A stretch of 64,000 nucleotides of DNA, taken from Methylobacterium sp. B4. Its GTDB lineage: Bacteria; Pseudomonadota; Alphaproteobacteria; Rhizobiales; Beijerinckiaceae. Location of the stretch: the NCBI RefSeq assembly GCF_003201865.1, contig NZ_QJJJ01000005.1:62001-126000 (forward strand). The letters run 5' to 3'. Shown here in pieces: positions 21,528 through 33,097 of the stretch; position 1 is the stretch's first letter; each line of letters opens with the position of its first letter. Under the pieces are notes generated by a model. That model saw nothing but the letters and a program-made list of their open reading frames with translations. It did not search any database and had not been told where the DNA came from. The position numbers were made by a program, and so were the translations under genes.

Positions 21528-21662
21528 ATGAAGAGAACCTACCAGCCCAGCAAGCTCGTCCGGAAGCGCCGTCACGGCTTCCGCGCCCGCATGGCCACCG
21601 CCGGCGGCCGCAAGGTCATCGCCGCCCGCCGCGCGCACGGCCGCAAGCGCCTCTCGGCCTGA
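21528..21662 (+). CDS. rpmH: 50S ribosomal protein L34
   Basis: A 44-residue, very basic ribosomal protein with the universal pattern [18 protein letters not shown] and a [17 protein letters not shown] tail. It is first in the conserved rpmH-rnpA-yidC-engB cluster. The ATG at 21528 is unambiguous. Confidence 0.98.
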   Translation: MKRTYQPSKLVRKRRHGFRARMATAGGRKVIAARRAHGRKRLSA

Positions 21663-21736
21663 CGCCATCGTCCGGCGCCGTGATCCACGGCGCCGTGTCC
21701 GAACCTGCACGCCCGCGGATCGGGATCGGAGCGCCC

Positions 21737-22252
21737 GTGTCGACGATCCGACGTCTCCGGCGGCGCCCGGACTTCCTGGCAGCCGCCCAGGGCCGGCGCT
21801 TCCACACGGAACGCATGAGCGCCCAGGGGCGCCTGCGCGATCCTGCCGAGATGCGCGACGGCGCGCCGGCCGAGGGCCTCTTCCTCGGCTTCACCATCAC
21901 CAAGCGCGTGGGGCATGCGACCGAACGCAACCGGATTCGGCGACGCCTGCGCAGCGCCGTGCAGGCTGCGGCCACGGACGCCCCCGCCATCGGAGCCGAT
22001 GTCGTCGTGATCGCCCGGCGGCCCGCCCTCGACGCCCCTTTCGACAGCCTCGTCGAGGATCTGCGCCGCGCGTTCCACACGGTGACGCGTCCGGCAAAGC
22101 CGCGCTCCGGCGACCCCGCTTCACGAAGCGCCAAGCCGCCCTCCGCCCACCCGCGACGCGGCGGCTCCCGCTCCGGCCGCGGCGCGGCTGCCGGCCCCTC
22201 CTCCACCCTTCCCCCCACTTCGAAGGCGCCTGACGGATCGACCGATGGGTAA
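21737..22252 (+). CDS. rnpA: Ribonuclease P protein component
   Basis: Protein subunit of RNase P, which matures tRNA 5' ends. The core carries [37 protein letters not shown] and VVIARRPAL, all family hallmarks. The start is uncertain: GTG 21737 (171 residues) is preferred, with GTG 21695 and GTG 21680 also in frame. The C-terminal tail of about 50 residues after the core is Arg/Ser/Pro-rich low complexity and makes the protein longer than usual. The stop overlaps the yidC start by 8 bp. Confidence 0.9.
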   Translation: MSTIRRLRRRPDFLAAAQGRRFHTERMSAQGRLRDPAEMRDGAPAEGLFLGFTITKRVGHATERNRIRRRLRSAVQAAATDAPAIGADVVVIARRPALDAPFDSLVEDLRRAFHTVTRPAKPRSGDPASRSAKPPSAHPRRGGSRSGRGAAAGPSSTLPPTSKAPDGSTDG

Positions 22253-24095
22253 CGACAAGACGAACATGTTCGTCGCCATCGCCTTGTCTCTGGTGGTCCT
22301 GCTCGGCTGGCATTACTTCGTCACCGGACCGGCCAGCGAGCGGCAGCGGCAGGCGACGGCGCAGAGCCAAGCCTCACAGCCCGGCGCACCGGCCACGGCG
22401 GACGGCATCCCCACGCCGAGCCCCCGCGAGGGCAGCCCCAACGCGCCCGTGCCCGGCACCGTGCCGGGGACCGTCGCGCAGGGCCCCGTTTCCCGCGAGG
22501 AGGCGCTGGCTCGCTCCGCCCGGGTGCGGCTCGACACGCCCGCGCTCTATGGCTCGATCGCGCTCAAGGGCGCGCGCATCGACGACGTGAGCCTCAAGAA
22601 CTACCACGAGACCGTCAGCGACGAGAGCCCGCGCATCGTGCTGCTCTCGCCCACCGGCAGCACCAACCCGTACTACGCCGAGTTCGGCTGGGTCGGCGCC
22701 AATGCCGGTCCGCTGCCCAACGGCGACACGATCTGGAAGGCCGACGGCGACCTGCTCGCCCCCGGCAAGCCGCTGACGCTCAGCTGGGACAACGGCCAGG
22801 GCCTCGTCTTCAAGCGCATCATCGCGGTCGACGACAAGTTCATGTTCACGGTCCGCGACGAGGTCGAGAACGCCTCGGCCAACGCGGTGACGCTCTATCC
22901 CTACAGCCTCGTCTCCCGCTGGGGTAAGCCGCAGACCCAGGGCTACTTCGTGCTGCACGAGGGCCTGATCGGCGTGCTCGGCGGCGACGGCCTGCAGGAA
23001 TACACCTACGACAAGATCGCCAAGGAGCCGGCCTACGGCGGCGCGGCCACGCAGGGCAAGGCGTGGACGAACGTGACCGGCGGCTGGGTCGGCATCACCG
23101 ACAAGTACTGGGCCGCGGCGGCGATTCCCGAACAGGACAAGCCCTTCACCGGCGCCTTCACCGAGCGCACCGACGGCGCCACCAAGGTCTACCAGACCAG
23201 CGTGCGGGGCGATGCCATCTCGGTCGCGCCGAACGCCTCATCGGTCACGACCCAGCGCCTGTTCGCCGGTGCCAAGGAGGTCAACCAGATCAACGCCTAC
23301 GAGCGCGAGCTAGGTATCAAGCAGTTCGATCTGATGATCGACTGGGGCTGGTTCTGGTTCCTCACCAAGCCGATGTTCCGGGCCCTGGACTTCTTCTTCC
23401 ACCTCGCCGGCAATTTCGGTGTCTCGATCCTGCTCGTGACGCTGATCCTGAAAATCTTCTTCCTGCCGATCGCCAACCGCTCCTACGTCTCCATGGCCAA
23501 GATGAAGGCCGTGCAGCCCGAGATGACCTCCATCCGGGAGCGGTACAAGGACGATAAGGTGAAGCAGCAACAGGCGATGATGGAGCTGTACAAGAAGGAG
23601 AAGATCAACCCGGTGGCCGGTTGCTGGCCGGTGCTGATCCAGATCCCCGTCTTCTTCGCGCTCTACAAGGTCCTGTTCATCACCATCGAGATGCGGCATG
23701 CGCCGTTCTTCGGCTGGATCCAAGACCTCGCCGCGCCCGATCCGACCAGCATCCTGAACCTGTTCGGCCTGCTGCCCTTCGCGGCGCCCGACTTCGTCCA
23801 CCTGGGCGTGTGGCCGATCATCATGGGCATCACGATGTTCGTGCAGATGAAGATGAACCCCGCGCCGCCGGACCCGGTCCAGGCGCAGGTCTTCGCCTTC
23901 ATGCCGCTGGTGTTCACCTTCATGCTCGGCTCGTTCCCGGCCGGCCTCGTGATCTACTGGGCCTGGAACAACACCCTCTCGGTGATCCAGCAATACATCA
24001 TCATGCGCCGTAACGGCGTGAAGGTGGAGTTGTGGGACAACCTCAGGGGGCTGTTCAAACGCGGCGACAAGAAAGCCGCGGCCACCAAGAGCTGA
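22245..24095 (+). CDS. yidC: Membrane protein insertase YidC
   Basis: Inserts and folds inner-membrane proteins, alone or with SecYEG. The 616 residues start with a membrane anchor ([19 protein letters not shown]). A Pro/Ala-rich linker, the large periplasmic domain and the C-terminal conserved five-helix insertase core follow. Core landmarks are [39 protein letters not shown] and [16 protein letters not shown]. The start ATG 22245 overlaps rnpA. It is third in the rpmH-rnpA-yidC-engB cluster. Confidence 0.97.
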   Translation: MGNDKTNMFVAIALSLVVLLGWHYFVTGPASERQRQATAQSQASQPGAPATADGIPTPSPREGSPNAPVPGTVPGTVAQGPVSREEALARSARVRLDTPALYGSIALKGARIDDVSLKNYHETVSDESPRIVLLSPTGSTNPYYAEFGWVGANAGPLPNGDTIWKADGDLLAPGKPLTLSWDNGQGLVFKRIIAVDDKFMFTVRDEVENASANAVTLYPYSLVSRWGKPQTQGYFVLHEGLIGVLGGDGLQEYTYDKIAKEPAYGGAATQGKAWTNVTGGWVGITDKYWAAAAIPEQDKPFTGAFTERTDGATKVYQTSVRGDAISVAPNASSVTTQRLFAGAKEVNQINAYERELGIKQFDLMIDWGWFWFLTKPMFRALDFFFHLAGNFGVSILLVTLILKIFFLPIANRSYVSMAKMKAVQPEMTSIRERYKDDKVKQQQAMMELYKKEKINPVAGCWPVLIQIPVFFALYKVLFITIEMRHAPFFGWIQDLAAPDPTSILNLFGLLPFAAPDFVHLGVWPIIMGITMFVQMKMNPAPPDPVQAQVFAFMPLVFTFMLGSFPAGLVIYWAWNNTLSVIQQYIIMRRNGVKVELWDNLRGLFKRGDKKAAATKS

Positions 24096-24120
24096 GCCGC
24101 GGCGACATCCTTCCATCCCT

Positions 24121-24146
24121 CGGATCCCGGGCATGCCCGGGATCCG
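24121..24146. repeat. Perfect 26-bp palindrome between yidC and engB
   Basis: CGGATCCCGGGCA and its exact complement form an uninterrupted palindrome centred at 24133/24134. It lies 25 bp after the yidC stop. There is no T-run, so it is not a typical terminator. Confidence 0.75.
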
Positions 24147-24217
24147 CTGCATTCCGGCCCGGGCCGCGCCCGCCCGGTTTCATCGGGGCGGCATCGGCGG
24201 GCGAGGCGAAATCCGTG

Positions 24218-24877
24218 ATGACCGAAGCCGAGACCGACACCCCCACCCCCGAATTGCTGGAAGCCGGGCGCCTGCTCTTCGCGGGCGAGGCCGAGTTCAC
24301 CTCCGCCGCGCCGGCACTCGGCGCCCTGCCGCCGATGGAGGGGGTCGAGATCGCCTTCGCCGGACGGTCCAACGTCGGCAAGTCGAGCCTCGTCAACGCG
24401 CTGACCGGCCGCAACACCCTGGCGCGCACCTCGCACACGCCGGGACGGACCCAGCAGCTCAACTTCTTCCGCATCGGCGGCCGCCTGATGCTCGTCGACA
24501 TGCCGGGCTACGGCTATGCGGCGGTCGAGAAGGCGAAGGTCGAGGCCTGGACTCAGCTGATCCACGCCTACCTCAAGGGCCGATCGAACCTTGCGCGGGT
24601 CTACGTGCTGATCGATTCCCGCCACGGCCTGAAATCGATCGACACCGATCTGCTGGACGGGCTCGACAAGGCGGCGGTCTCCTACCAGATCGTGCTGACC
24701 AAAGGCGACGCGCTCAAGAAGGCCGAAATCGACAAGCGCATCGCGGGCATCCAGGCGGCACTCGCCAAGCGCCCGGCGGCCTACCCGGAAGTGCTGCTGA
24801 CCTCAAGCCGCGACGACCGCGGCGTGGCGGAGTTGCGGGCCAGCATCGCCCGGCTGCTGCAGGATCGTGGCGCGTGA
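24218..24877 (+). CDS. engB: Ribosome biogenesis GTPase EngB/YsxC
   Basis: Essential GTPase for large-subunit assembly, 219 residues. G1 is AGRSNVGKSS, G3 is DMPGYGYA, G4 is LTKGDALKK, and the switch region TPGRTQQLNFF is conserved. I used ATG 24218; a GTG directly before it (24215) is also in frame. Its stop overlaps the following DUF423 gene as GTGA. In many alphaproteobacteria argB follows; here DUF423 does. Confidence 0.95.
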   Translation: MTEAETDTPTPELLEAGRLLFAGEAEFTSAAPALGALPPMEGVEIAFAGRSNVGKSSLVNALTGRNTLARTSHTPGRTQQLNFFRIGGRLMLVDMPGYGYAAVEKAKVEAWTQLIHAYLKGRSNLARVYVLIDSRHGLKSIDTDLLDGLDKAAVSYQIVLTKGDALKKAEIDKRIAGIQAALAKRPAAYPEVLLTSSRDDRGVAELRASIARLLQDRGA

Positions 24878-25245
24878 GCGGGCTCGACCGCATCCTCGCC
24901 GCCCTGGCTGCCCTGGCCGGCGGGCTCGGCGTCGCGGCGAGCGCGGCTGCCGCGCATACCAGCGGCGGCGAGACGCTGAAGACCGCCGCGCAGTTCCTGC
25001 TGTTCCATGCCCCCGCCATCCTCGCCCTGACGGGCCTTGCCGCCACCGGCCTGACCCGCGGCGTCCTCACCCGCCTCGCGGCGGCGGCACTTCTGATCGG
25101 CCTCGTCCTGTTCTCCGGCGATCTCGCCCTGCGGGCGCTGACGGGGACGCCGCTCTATCCCATGGCGGCACCGAGCGGCGGCGTGGTGCTGATGGCCGGC
25201 TGGCTGCTCGCGGCGATCGCGGTGCTGATCCCGACGCGGCGCTGA
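24874..25245 (+). CDS. DUF423 family membrane protein
   Basis: A 123-residue protein with four hydrophobic segments and the DUF423 (YgdD-like) layout: AALAALAGGLGVAASAAAAH at the start, then FLLFHAPAILALTGLAA and GGVVLMAGWLLAA. The start is GTG 24874, overlapping the engB stop as GTGA, which implies translational coupling. Molecular function of the family is unknown. It is an inner-membrane protein by prediction. Confidence 0.82.
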   Translation: MSGLDRILAALAALAGGLGVAASAAAAHTSGGETLKTAAQFLLFHAPAILALTGLAATGLTRGVLTRLAAAALLIGLVLFSGDLALRALTGTPLYPMAAPSGGVVLMAGWLLAAIAVLIPTRR

Positions 25246-25280
25246 CCCCTCGCTCCGGCCAAACCTTGCGGGAGGGACGC

Positions 25281-25868
25281 GTGCTCCGATCCTGGCTTTT
25301 GCTCGCCGCCTGCCTCGCGGCTCTCCCCGCCCACTCCGCGGAGATTGAGGAGAACGAGCCGTTGGTGATGCGGCTGATCTTCGAGGATTGCCTCGGCTAC
25401 ATCCGCCACGGCCGCACCCCGTTCGAAGGACTTGCGACGCGGCCCGCCTCGCGGGAGGCGATCGATCAGCTTCCGCGTCGCGCACCCGACCGCGAGAAGG
25501 CGGTCGAGCTGTTGTCCCCGCGCTACGTCGCCTCGTGGGGGCGCGATGCCGACGGCCGGCATTGCCTCATCTTCACCGTCTGGTCGGGCCTGCGCGTCGG
25601 CCTGCCTATGCGGCTCGGCGTGCGGGCGAAGGATTTCCTCGGGCGCGTCACCGAGAAGGCGCGGGCCGCGGGCCTCAACGAGGCCCTTCCGGCCGATGCG
25701 TTCTCACCCCTCGCCACGAGCCTCTGGTCGGAGACGAGCACCGGCCATGACAGCGGTCCTCTGCGTCCCGTCAGCTTCACGATCCTCCCCACCGGCGGCG
25801 ACGAGGTGGGCGGCCTGATGGATGCCGGCCTCATCGCGATGGGCGGCCCGCCCCAGGGCCGCCCGTAG
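25281..25868 (+). CDS. Secreted protein of unknown function
   Basis: Not recognised. 195 residues with a signal peptide (LRSWLLLAACLAALPAHSA, cleavage after HSA) and no further membrane segment. The start is GTG 25281, preceded by a good GGAGG site at about 25271. The mature part contains two cysteines (EDCLGY and RHCLIF) that could form a disulfide. It lies 35 bp after the DUF423 gene in the same direction and may share its transcript. Confidence 0.7.
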   Translation: MLRSWLLLAACLAALPAHSAEIEENEPLVMRLIFEDCLGYIRHGRTPFEGLATRPASREAIDQLPRRAPDREKAVELLSPRYVASWGRDADGRHCLIFTVWSGLRVGLPMRLGVRAKDFLGRVTEKARAAGLNEALPADAFSPLATSLWSETSTGHDSGPLRPVSFTILPTGGDEVGGLMDAGLIAMGGPPQGRP

Positions 25869-25877
25869 GCGCGAGCC

Positions 25878-27317
25878 TCAGCCGGGGATCACCGGCGGGT
25901 GGTATTCCAGCGTGAAGGCCAGCGCCCAGAGCAGGAACAGCACCACCGGCAGGTGGACGATGAGCTGGAGGAAGCTGAAGCCGACGATGTCGCGCGCCTT
26001 CAGCCCAAGGATGCCGAGCAGCGGCAGCATGAAGAACGGGTTGATCAGGTTCGGCAGCGCCTCGGCCGCATTGTAGACCTGCACCGCCCAACCGAGATGC
26101 ACCTTCAGCTCGTTGGCCGCCTGCATCACGTAAGGCGCCTCCAGCAGCCACTTGCCGCCGCCCGAGGGGATGAAGAAGCCGAGCAGGGCCGAGTAGACAC
26201 CCATGGCGAGCGGGAAGCTGCCTTGCGTGTTCAGCGCCACGAAGGCGTGGGCGATCACGTCCGACAGGCTGTGGCCGGCGGCGTTCTTGGCCCCCGTCAG
26301 GATCGCGGCGATGGCGGCGTAGAACGGGAACTGGATCAGGATGCCGGCGGTGGCGGGTACGGCCTTGCCGAGGGCGACGAGGAAGCGCTTAGGCCGCCAG
26401 TGCAGCACGAGGCCCACCATCAGGAACAGGAAGTTGTAGGTGTTGAGGCTGGAGATCGCGATCATCCAGTCCTGGCGCGCGAATTCCTGGATCAGCCAGC
26501 CGGCCGCCAGCAGGCCGATCAGAACGGTCAGGACGGGGGCGTGCTCCAGCCACTCGCCGGGCTGCTTGGGCGGCGGCAGGCTGGTGTCCTCCTTCGACAC
26601 GTCGACGCCGAGATCCTGGGCCGTCACCGCGGTGTCGCGCCCCGGCGCGGAGGCGACCGCGATCACCGCCGAGAGCACGACGAGGATCGCGGTGATCAGC
26701 ATGGACTGCCAGAGGAAGATCGTCTCGCTGAACGGGATCACGCCGGTGATCTGCAGCAGACCCGGCGGCAGGCTCTTCGGGTTCGCCTGAAGCTGCGCGG
26801 CGGAGGAGGACAACCCCATCGCCCAGGTCGCCCCGAGCCCGAGATAGGCCGCCGCACCGGCCGCGCGGTAATCCATCCGCAACTCGGGTCGGCGGGCCAG
26901 CGCCCGGGCGAGCAGGCCGCCGAAGATCAGGCTGAGGCCCCAGCTCAGGAGCGAGGAGAGCATGGTGGCCAGCGCCACGTAGCCGATGGCGCCGCGCCCG
27001 GTCTTGGGTACCAGCGCCATCCGGTCGATCAGCGCCTGAACCGGTGCGGAGGTCGCCACCACGTAGCCGCCGATGGTGACGAAGACCATCTGCATGGTGA
27101 AGGGGATCAGGCTCCAGAAGCCGTCACCGAAGCTCTTGGTCACCGCCTGGACCGGTGCCCCGTTGAGCAGCGCGGCGCCCGCCACGATCACGACGGCAAT
27201 GGCCACGAACACGAAGGCGTCCGGGAACCACTTCTCCGCCCAGTCGGTGAAGCGGAGCGCGAGGCGGGCGAGCGCCCTCTCCTCGGTGCGGGCGCGGGGC
27301 TCTGCGGGCGCATCCAT
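25878..27317 (-). CDS. atoE: Short-chain fatty acid transporter (AtoE family)
   Basis: A 479-residue inner-membrane protein with about 12 helices, of the TIGR00366 short-chain fatty acid transporter family. Landmarks are FTDWAEKWFPDAFVFVAIAV near the start, GLGATWAMGLSSSAAQLQA mid-protein, and GFFIPSGGGKWLLEAPYV with NLINPFFMLPLLGILG near the end. It probably imports acetoacetate or butyrate. ATG 27317 is the start. It is convergent with the secreted-protein gene (9 bp gap). No acetoacetate catabolic gene is adjacent. Confidence 0.87.
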   Translation of the reverse strand: MDAPAEPRARTEERALARLALRFTDWAEKWFPDAFVFVAIAVVIVAGAALLNGAPVQAVTKSFGDGFWSLIPFTMQMVFVTIGGYVVATSAPVQALIDRMALVPKTGRGAIGYVALATMLSSLLSWGLSLIFGGLLARALARRPELRMDYRAAGAAAYLGLGATWAMGLSSSAAQLQANPKSLPPGLLQITGVIPFSETIFLWQSMLITAILVVLSAVIAVASAPGRDTAVTAQDLGVDVSKEDTSLPPPKQPGEWLEHAPVLTVLIGLLAAGWLIQEFARQDWMIAISSLNTYNFLFLMVGLVLHWRPKRFLVALGKAVPATAGILIQFPFYAAIAAILTGAKNAAGHSLSDVIAHAFVALNTQGSFPLAMGVYSALLGFFIPSGGGKWLLEAPYVMQAANELKVHLGWAVQVYNAAEALPNLINPFFMLPLLGILGLKARDIVGFSFLQLIVHLPVVLFLLWALAFTLEYHPPVIPG

Positions 27318-27461
27318 GGACGTCGTCTCCTGATCCGCGGCGCGGCCGGCCGCGGTTGCCCTTCGTTAGAGAGGCAGCCGCGGCCCAGTTCAAGGATGTC
27401 CGGTTACGAAAGCTCGGCGCTCACAGAAATCGAGGTCGACCGGCTCCCTGGGCGCGACGTG

Positions 27462-28139
27462 TCAGGTCTGCGCCTGAACCCGCAGAAACTCGACGGCTGG
27501 ACCCTCCGCATCCGAAAAGACGCCCGCGGTGAGCGCGTTGCCGTAGACCGCGCCGGTATCGAGGTTGGTGCGGAAGCGCCGGCAATCCGGCCCGCCGCGG
27601 GTCTGCGGGGTGTGGCCGTGGACGACGTGACGGCCGAAATCGTGGTCGGTGGAGAGGAACGGCTCGCGGATCCAGAGATGCGTCTCGTGGTCCGGGTCGG
27701 GGATCTCGGCTTCGGGCCGGAAGCCGGCATGGACGAACCAGCGCCGCGCGTCCTCGTGCAGGGTCGGCAGCGCCTCGATCCAGTCCAGCACGTCGCCGGG
27801 AATCTCCTCGGGGCCGGCGGCATCGTAGGAGGCGAGCGTTTCGGTGCCGCCGTTCATCAGCCAGTGATCGAGGGCGCCGGGCTCTTGCAGCGTCTTGAGC
27901 AGCATCGCCTCGTGGTTGCCCATCAGGCAGACCACGCCCTCCGGCTCGCGCCATTGCAGGCGGCGCAGGGTCTCGATCACCCGCGCGCTGTCGGGTCCGC
28001 GGTCGATGTAGTCGCCGAGGAAGACGAGTTTTTTCGCGCGGTCCCCCACATGGGCCTCGATGCGCTCTAGCAAGCGGTCGAGCAGGTCGGCGCAGCCGTG
28101 GATGTCGCCGATGGCGTAGGTGATCGTCTCGGCGGTCAT
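27462..28139 (-). CDS. PPP-family metallophosphatase (serine/threonine phosphatase 1-like)
   Basis: A 225-residue calcineurin-like phosphoesterase resembling bacterial PrpA-type phosphatases and diadenosine tetraphosphatase. The metal motifs are complete: GDIHGC, GDYIDRG and GNHEAM. A downstream histidine lies in VVHGHTP. I chose ATG 28139, directly before TAETITYAIGDIHGC; an upstream ATG at 28169 adds 10 residues. The substrate (phosphoprotein or ApnA) cannot be told from sequence. Confidence 0.85.
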   Translation of the reverse strand: MTAETITYAIGDIHGCADLLDRLLERIEAHVGDRAKKLVFLGDYIDRGPDSARVIETLRRLQWREPEGVVCLMGNHEAMLLKTLQEPGALDHWLMNGGTETLASYDAAGPEEIPGDVLDWIEALPTLHEDARRWFVHAGFRPEAEIPDPDHETHLWIREPFLSTDHDFGRHVVHGHTPQTRGGPDCRRFRTNLDTGAVYGNALTAGVFSDAEGPAVEFLRVQAQT

Positions 28140-28219
28140 CCGCTCGTTGTCGATGGGAAATCGCTGCAACGCAAGACGAGGGCGTCCCGGGCCGATTCGT
28201 CAGGGGCGGAACACGTTCG

Positions 28220-28378
28220 CTAAAGGCATTCGAGGAGCGCCTTCTGACGCCGGAGCCACGCGGTGATGAGCGCCGCCTCACCGGCGATCGACCGCAACGC
28301 GGTCGGATCTCCGGCCGAGCGCGCCTGGGCCGATACGGTCGCACTCCGGAGCGTGAGCGCAACAGCGATCCGCCGCAT
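28220..28378 (-). CDS. Possible 52-residue small protein
   Basis: Not recognised. An open frame from ATG 28378 to TAG 28220 encodes a weak signal-peptide-like start (MRRIAVALTLRSATVSAQA) and a helical tail ending in RRQKALLECL. A purine-rich GGGGAAG stretch lies upstream. The plus strand also has a 45-codon frame over the same bases, so this may be chance. Confidence 0.28.
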   Translation of the reverse strand: MRRIAVALTLRSATVSAQARSAGDPTALRSIAGEAALITAWLRRQKALLECL

Positions 28379-28446
28379 CGAGAACTCTTCCCCGACGCGC
28401 TGACGGGGCGCTTCAGAATCTATCGGAGCGGCCCCGGGCCGAGGCT

Positions 28447-28474
28447 GCCCCGGCGCGGTCTCCCGCGCCGGGGC
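28447..28474 (-). terminator. Hairpin after clpB
   Basis: A perfect 12-bp stem GCCCCGGCGCGG / CCGCGCCGGGGC with a TCTC loop, 16 bp past the clpB stop on the minus strand. No T-run, so termination may be factor-assisted. Confidence 0.6.
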
Positions 28475-28489
28475 CCGTCATTGAACGGA

Positions 28490-31114
<2,625 letters not shown>

Positions 31115-31423
31115 GCGGTTTGCCCTTCCCCGGATCGGAGGGTTCCCCGCCCGCTTCCGCGGCACGGAGCTTCCGATGCGTTGCCCCGCGGGGTCGGCCC
31201 CGCCGGGACACCGACGCAGTCTTGAAAGCCGTCGGCAGGACTGATCTGGTGTTGCAACCGCGTAACACAAGAGGGATCGGCGGCCGTCGGAGAGGCAAAT
31301 CGGGCCGCCGCCAGCGCCCTGAAAACGTTGCGAGGGCACAACCTCAAAGATTGCAGCGATGTATGGCCTTGCGCGGTCCGGTTGCGCGGTCAAAATCTCC
31401 CGCTTCGCCGATGAGGCCCGCAC
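31115..31423. other. Intergenic region upstream of clpB
   Basis: 309 bp, divergent between clpB and the short GST gene. On the minus strand CTTGTG (31266-31271) resembles the -35 of an alphaproteobacterial RpoH promoter, but the matching -10 (near 31241-31250) is poor. No CIRCE-type inverted repeat was found. No gene is visible. Confidence 0.4.
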
Positions 31424-31774
31424 ATGCTGACCGTCCACGGGGACCGCAAAGCCGGCAACTGCCTGAAGGTGGCCTGGGTCGCGGCGCATCTCGGGATCGC
31501 TCTCGAATGGCGCGCGATCGACATCCTGAACGGGGAGACGCGCACCCCGAACTTTCTTGCCCTCAACCCGGACGGGCGGGTGCCGACCCTGGTGCTGGAG
31601 GAGGGCTCAATCGAGGACCGGCCCTTCCTCGTCGGCGCGAGCCTGAGCCTCGCCGACGTGGCGCTCGTGGCCTATACCCGCCTCGCCCACGAGGGCGGCT
31701 TCGATCTCGCGCCCTACCCGGCCCTGCGGGCCTGGATCCCCCGCGTCGAGGCGGCGCTCGGCATCACGGACTGA
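31424..31774 (+). CDS. Internally shortened glutathione S-transferase
   Basis: A 116-residue frame that starts as a normal GST N-terminal domain (LTVHGDRKAGNCLKVAWVAA through NPDGRVPTLVLEEG, residues 2-60). It then jumps directly to the end of a GST C-terminal domain (ERPFLVG-like IEDRPFLVGASLSLADVALVAYT, then GGFDLAPYPALRAWI). About 80-90 residues of the usual 200 are missing, including the glutathione-contact ES motif and most of the helical domain. The frame is intact, so this looks like an in-frame deletion. Probably non-functional as a GST. Confidence 0.75.
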   Translation: MLTVHGDRKAGNCLKVAWVAAHLGIALEWRAIDILNGETRTPNFLALNPDGRVPTLVLEEGSIEDRPFLVGASLSLADVALVAYTRLAHEGGFDLAPYPALRAWIPRVEAALGITD

Positions 31775-31787
31775 CGCGCTCGCGCGC

Positions 31788-32396
31788 TCAGCCACCCCCC
31801 TTCGGCCGCCGCAACTCGAACCGGTTCTCGGACTCGGCGGTGAAGTAGTCGAAATAGCCGCCGCGCAGGATCGGGCGCATGGCGCCCGTATCGACCCGGC
31901 CATCGGCGACGAAGCGGTCGTCGATGTAGATCGAGACCACCTGCCCGATCACCATGAAGTTCGAGGGCTCGCCGCCGCCGAGCGGCACCAGCGGCACGGT
32001 CTGAAGCCACCTGCACTCGATCGCCGCGGGTGACTCGGCGACCCGCGGCGGGCGCACGCGGTGCGAGGGCGCGGGCGTCAACCCGGCGAAGTCGAACTCG
32101 CTCGCGCCCCGCTCCAGCGGCGCCGAGGTGGCGTTGACCGCCTCGCGCAGATCGAAGGTCGCGAGACTGCACACGAACTCCCCGCCCTCCTCCGCGAACG
32201 CCATCGCGTCCTTGCGGCCGGAGGAGGAGAACATCACCATGTCCGGCTCGCCGCCCACGGCGTTGAAGAACGAGTAGGGCGCGAGGTTTACGCGACCCGC
32301 CCGGTCCATGGCGCTGATCCAACCGATCGGCCGCGGGGCGACGATGGCCTTGAACGGGTTGTGGGGCAGGCTCGGACGGGCGGCCTCGTAATGCAT
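31788..32396 (-). CDS. Flavin reductase-like (FMN-binding split barrel) protein
   Basis: A 202-residue protein of the flavin reductase-like family. Landmarks are PRPIGWISAMDRAGRVNLAP near residues 22-41, FNAVGGEPDMVMFS and SAPLERGASEFDFAGLT. Such proteins reduce FMN with NAD(P)H or bind it for a partner oxygenase. ATG 32396 is the start. It lies 8 bp downstream of the nitroreductase gene, suggesting a two-gene flavin operon. It is convergent with the short GST. Confidence 0.82.
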   Translation of the reverse strand: MHYEAARPSLPHNPFKAIVAPRPIGWISAMDRAGRVNLAPYSFFNAVGGEPDMVMFSSSGRKDAMAFAEEGGEFVCSLATFDLREAVNATSAPLERGASEFDFAGLTPAPSHRVRPPRVAESPAAIECRWLQTVPLVPLGGGEPSNFMVIGQVVSIYIDDRFVADGRVDTGAMRPILRGGYFDYFTAESENRFELRRPKGGG

Positions 32397-32404
32397 GGAA
32401 GTCT

Positions 32405-32983
32405 CTAGAGCCGGGTGACGATCTGGTCGAGGTCCGGCCGCGGCCGGTCGGAGGGCACCTCCCGCGGCCGGCCGATATGGATGAAGCCGGCGATCCGCTC
32501 GGCCGGGTCGAGACCGAGGGCGTCGAGCACCCGGCGATCGTAAGCGAACCACTCGGTCAGCCACGCGCTCGCGTAGCCGGCGGCGTTGGCCGCCACCACG
32601 AGGTTCATGCAGACCGCGCCCGCCGAGAGCACCTGCTCCCATTCCGGGATCTTGGCATGCGGGCCGGCGCGGGAGACGACGGCGACGACGAGCGGCGCGT
32701 GGCTCAGACGTTGGCGCTCCTGGGCGCGACGCTTCTCGTCGGCCTCGGGGAAGTCTGCGGAAAACGTCGCCTCGATCAGGGCACCGACCCGCCCGCGGGC
32801 CTCGCCCTCGATGACGAGGAAGCGCCAGGGTGCGAGCTTGCCGTGATCGGGCACCCGGGCGGCGATCGCGAGCCAGCCGTCGAGTTCTTCCACCGAGGGG
32901 CCGGGGTCCGACAGCAGCATCGGCGGCACCGAGCGGCGGCGGCGCAGCAGGTCGAGCGTGGCGGCGTCTCGTATCTCGGTCAT
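32405..32983 (-). CDS. Nitroreductase family protein (YdjA-like)
   Basis: A 192-residue FMN-dependent nitroreductase of the small YdjA-like class. It starts with LDLLRRRRSVPP, then has ARVPDHGKLAPWRFLVIEG and GAVCMNLVVAANAAGYASAWLTEWFAYD. Near the end GFIHIGRPREVPSDRPRPDL is typical. The physiological substrate is unknown. ATG 32983 is the start. It probably forms an operon with the flavin reductase-like gene, and is divergent from the modular secreted protein gene. Confidence 0.85.
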   Translation of the reverse strand: MTEIRDAATLDLLRRRRSVPPMLLSDPGPSVEELDGWLAIAARVPDHGKLAPWRFLVIEGEARGRVGALIEATFSADFPEADEKRRAQERQRLSHAPLVVAVVSRAGPHAKIPEWEQVLSAGAVCMNLVVAANAAGYASAWLTEWFAYDRRVLDALGLDPAERIAGFIHIGRPREVPSDRPRPDLDQIVTRL

Positions 32984-33097
32984 GGACAATCCGCGTGGAG
33001 GGGCCGAAGCTGGAACACCCACCGCCATGCCGCCGCCACGGTCGGGTTTCAAGAGCGCGGACGCGCCGACAGGGCGGACGGTGAGGGTCGAGGGACG

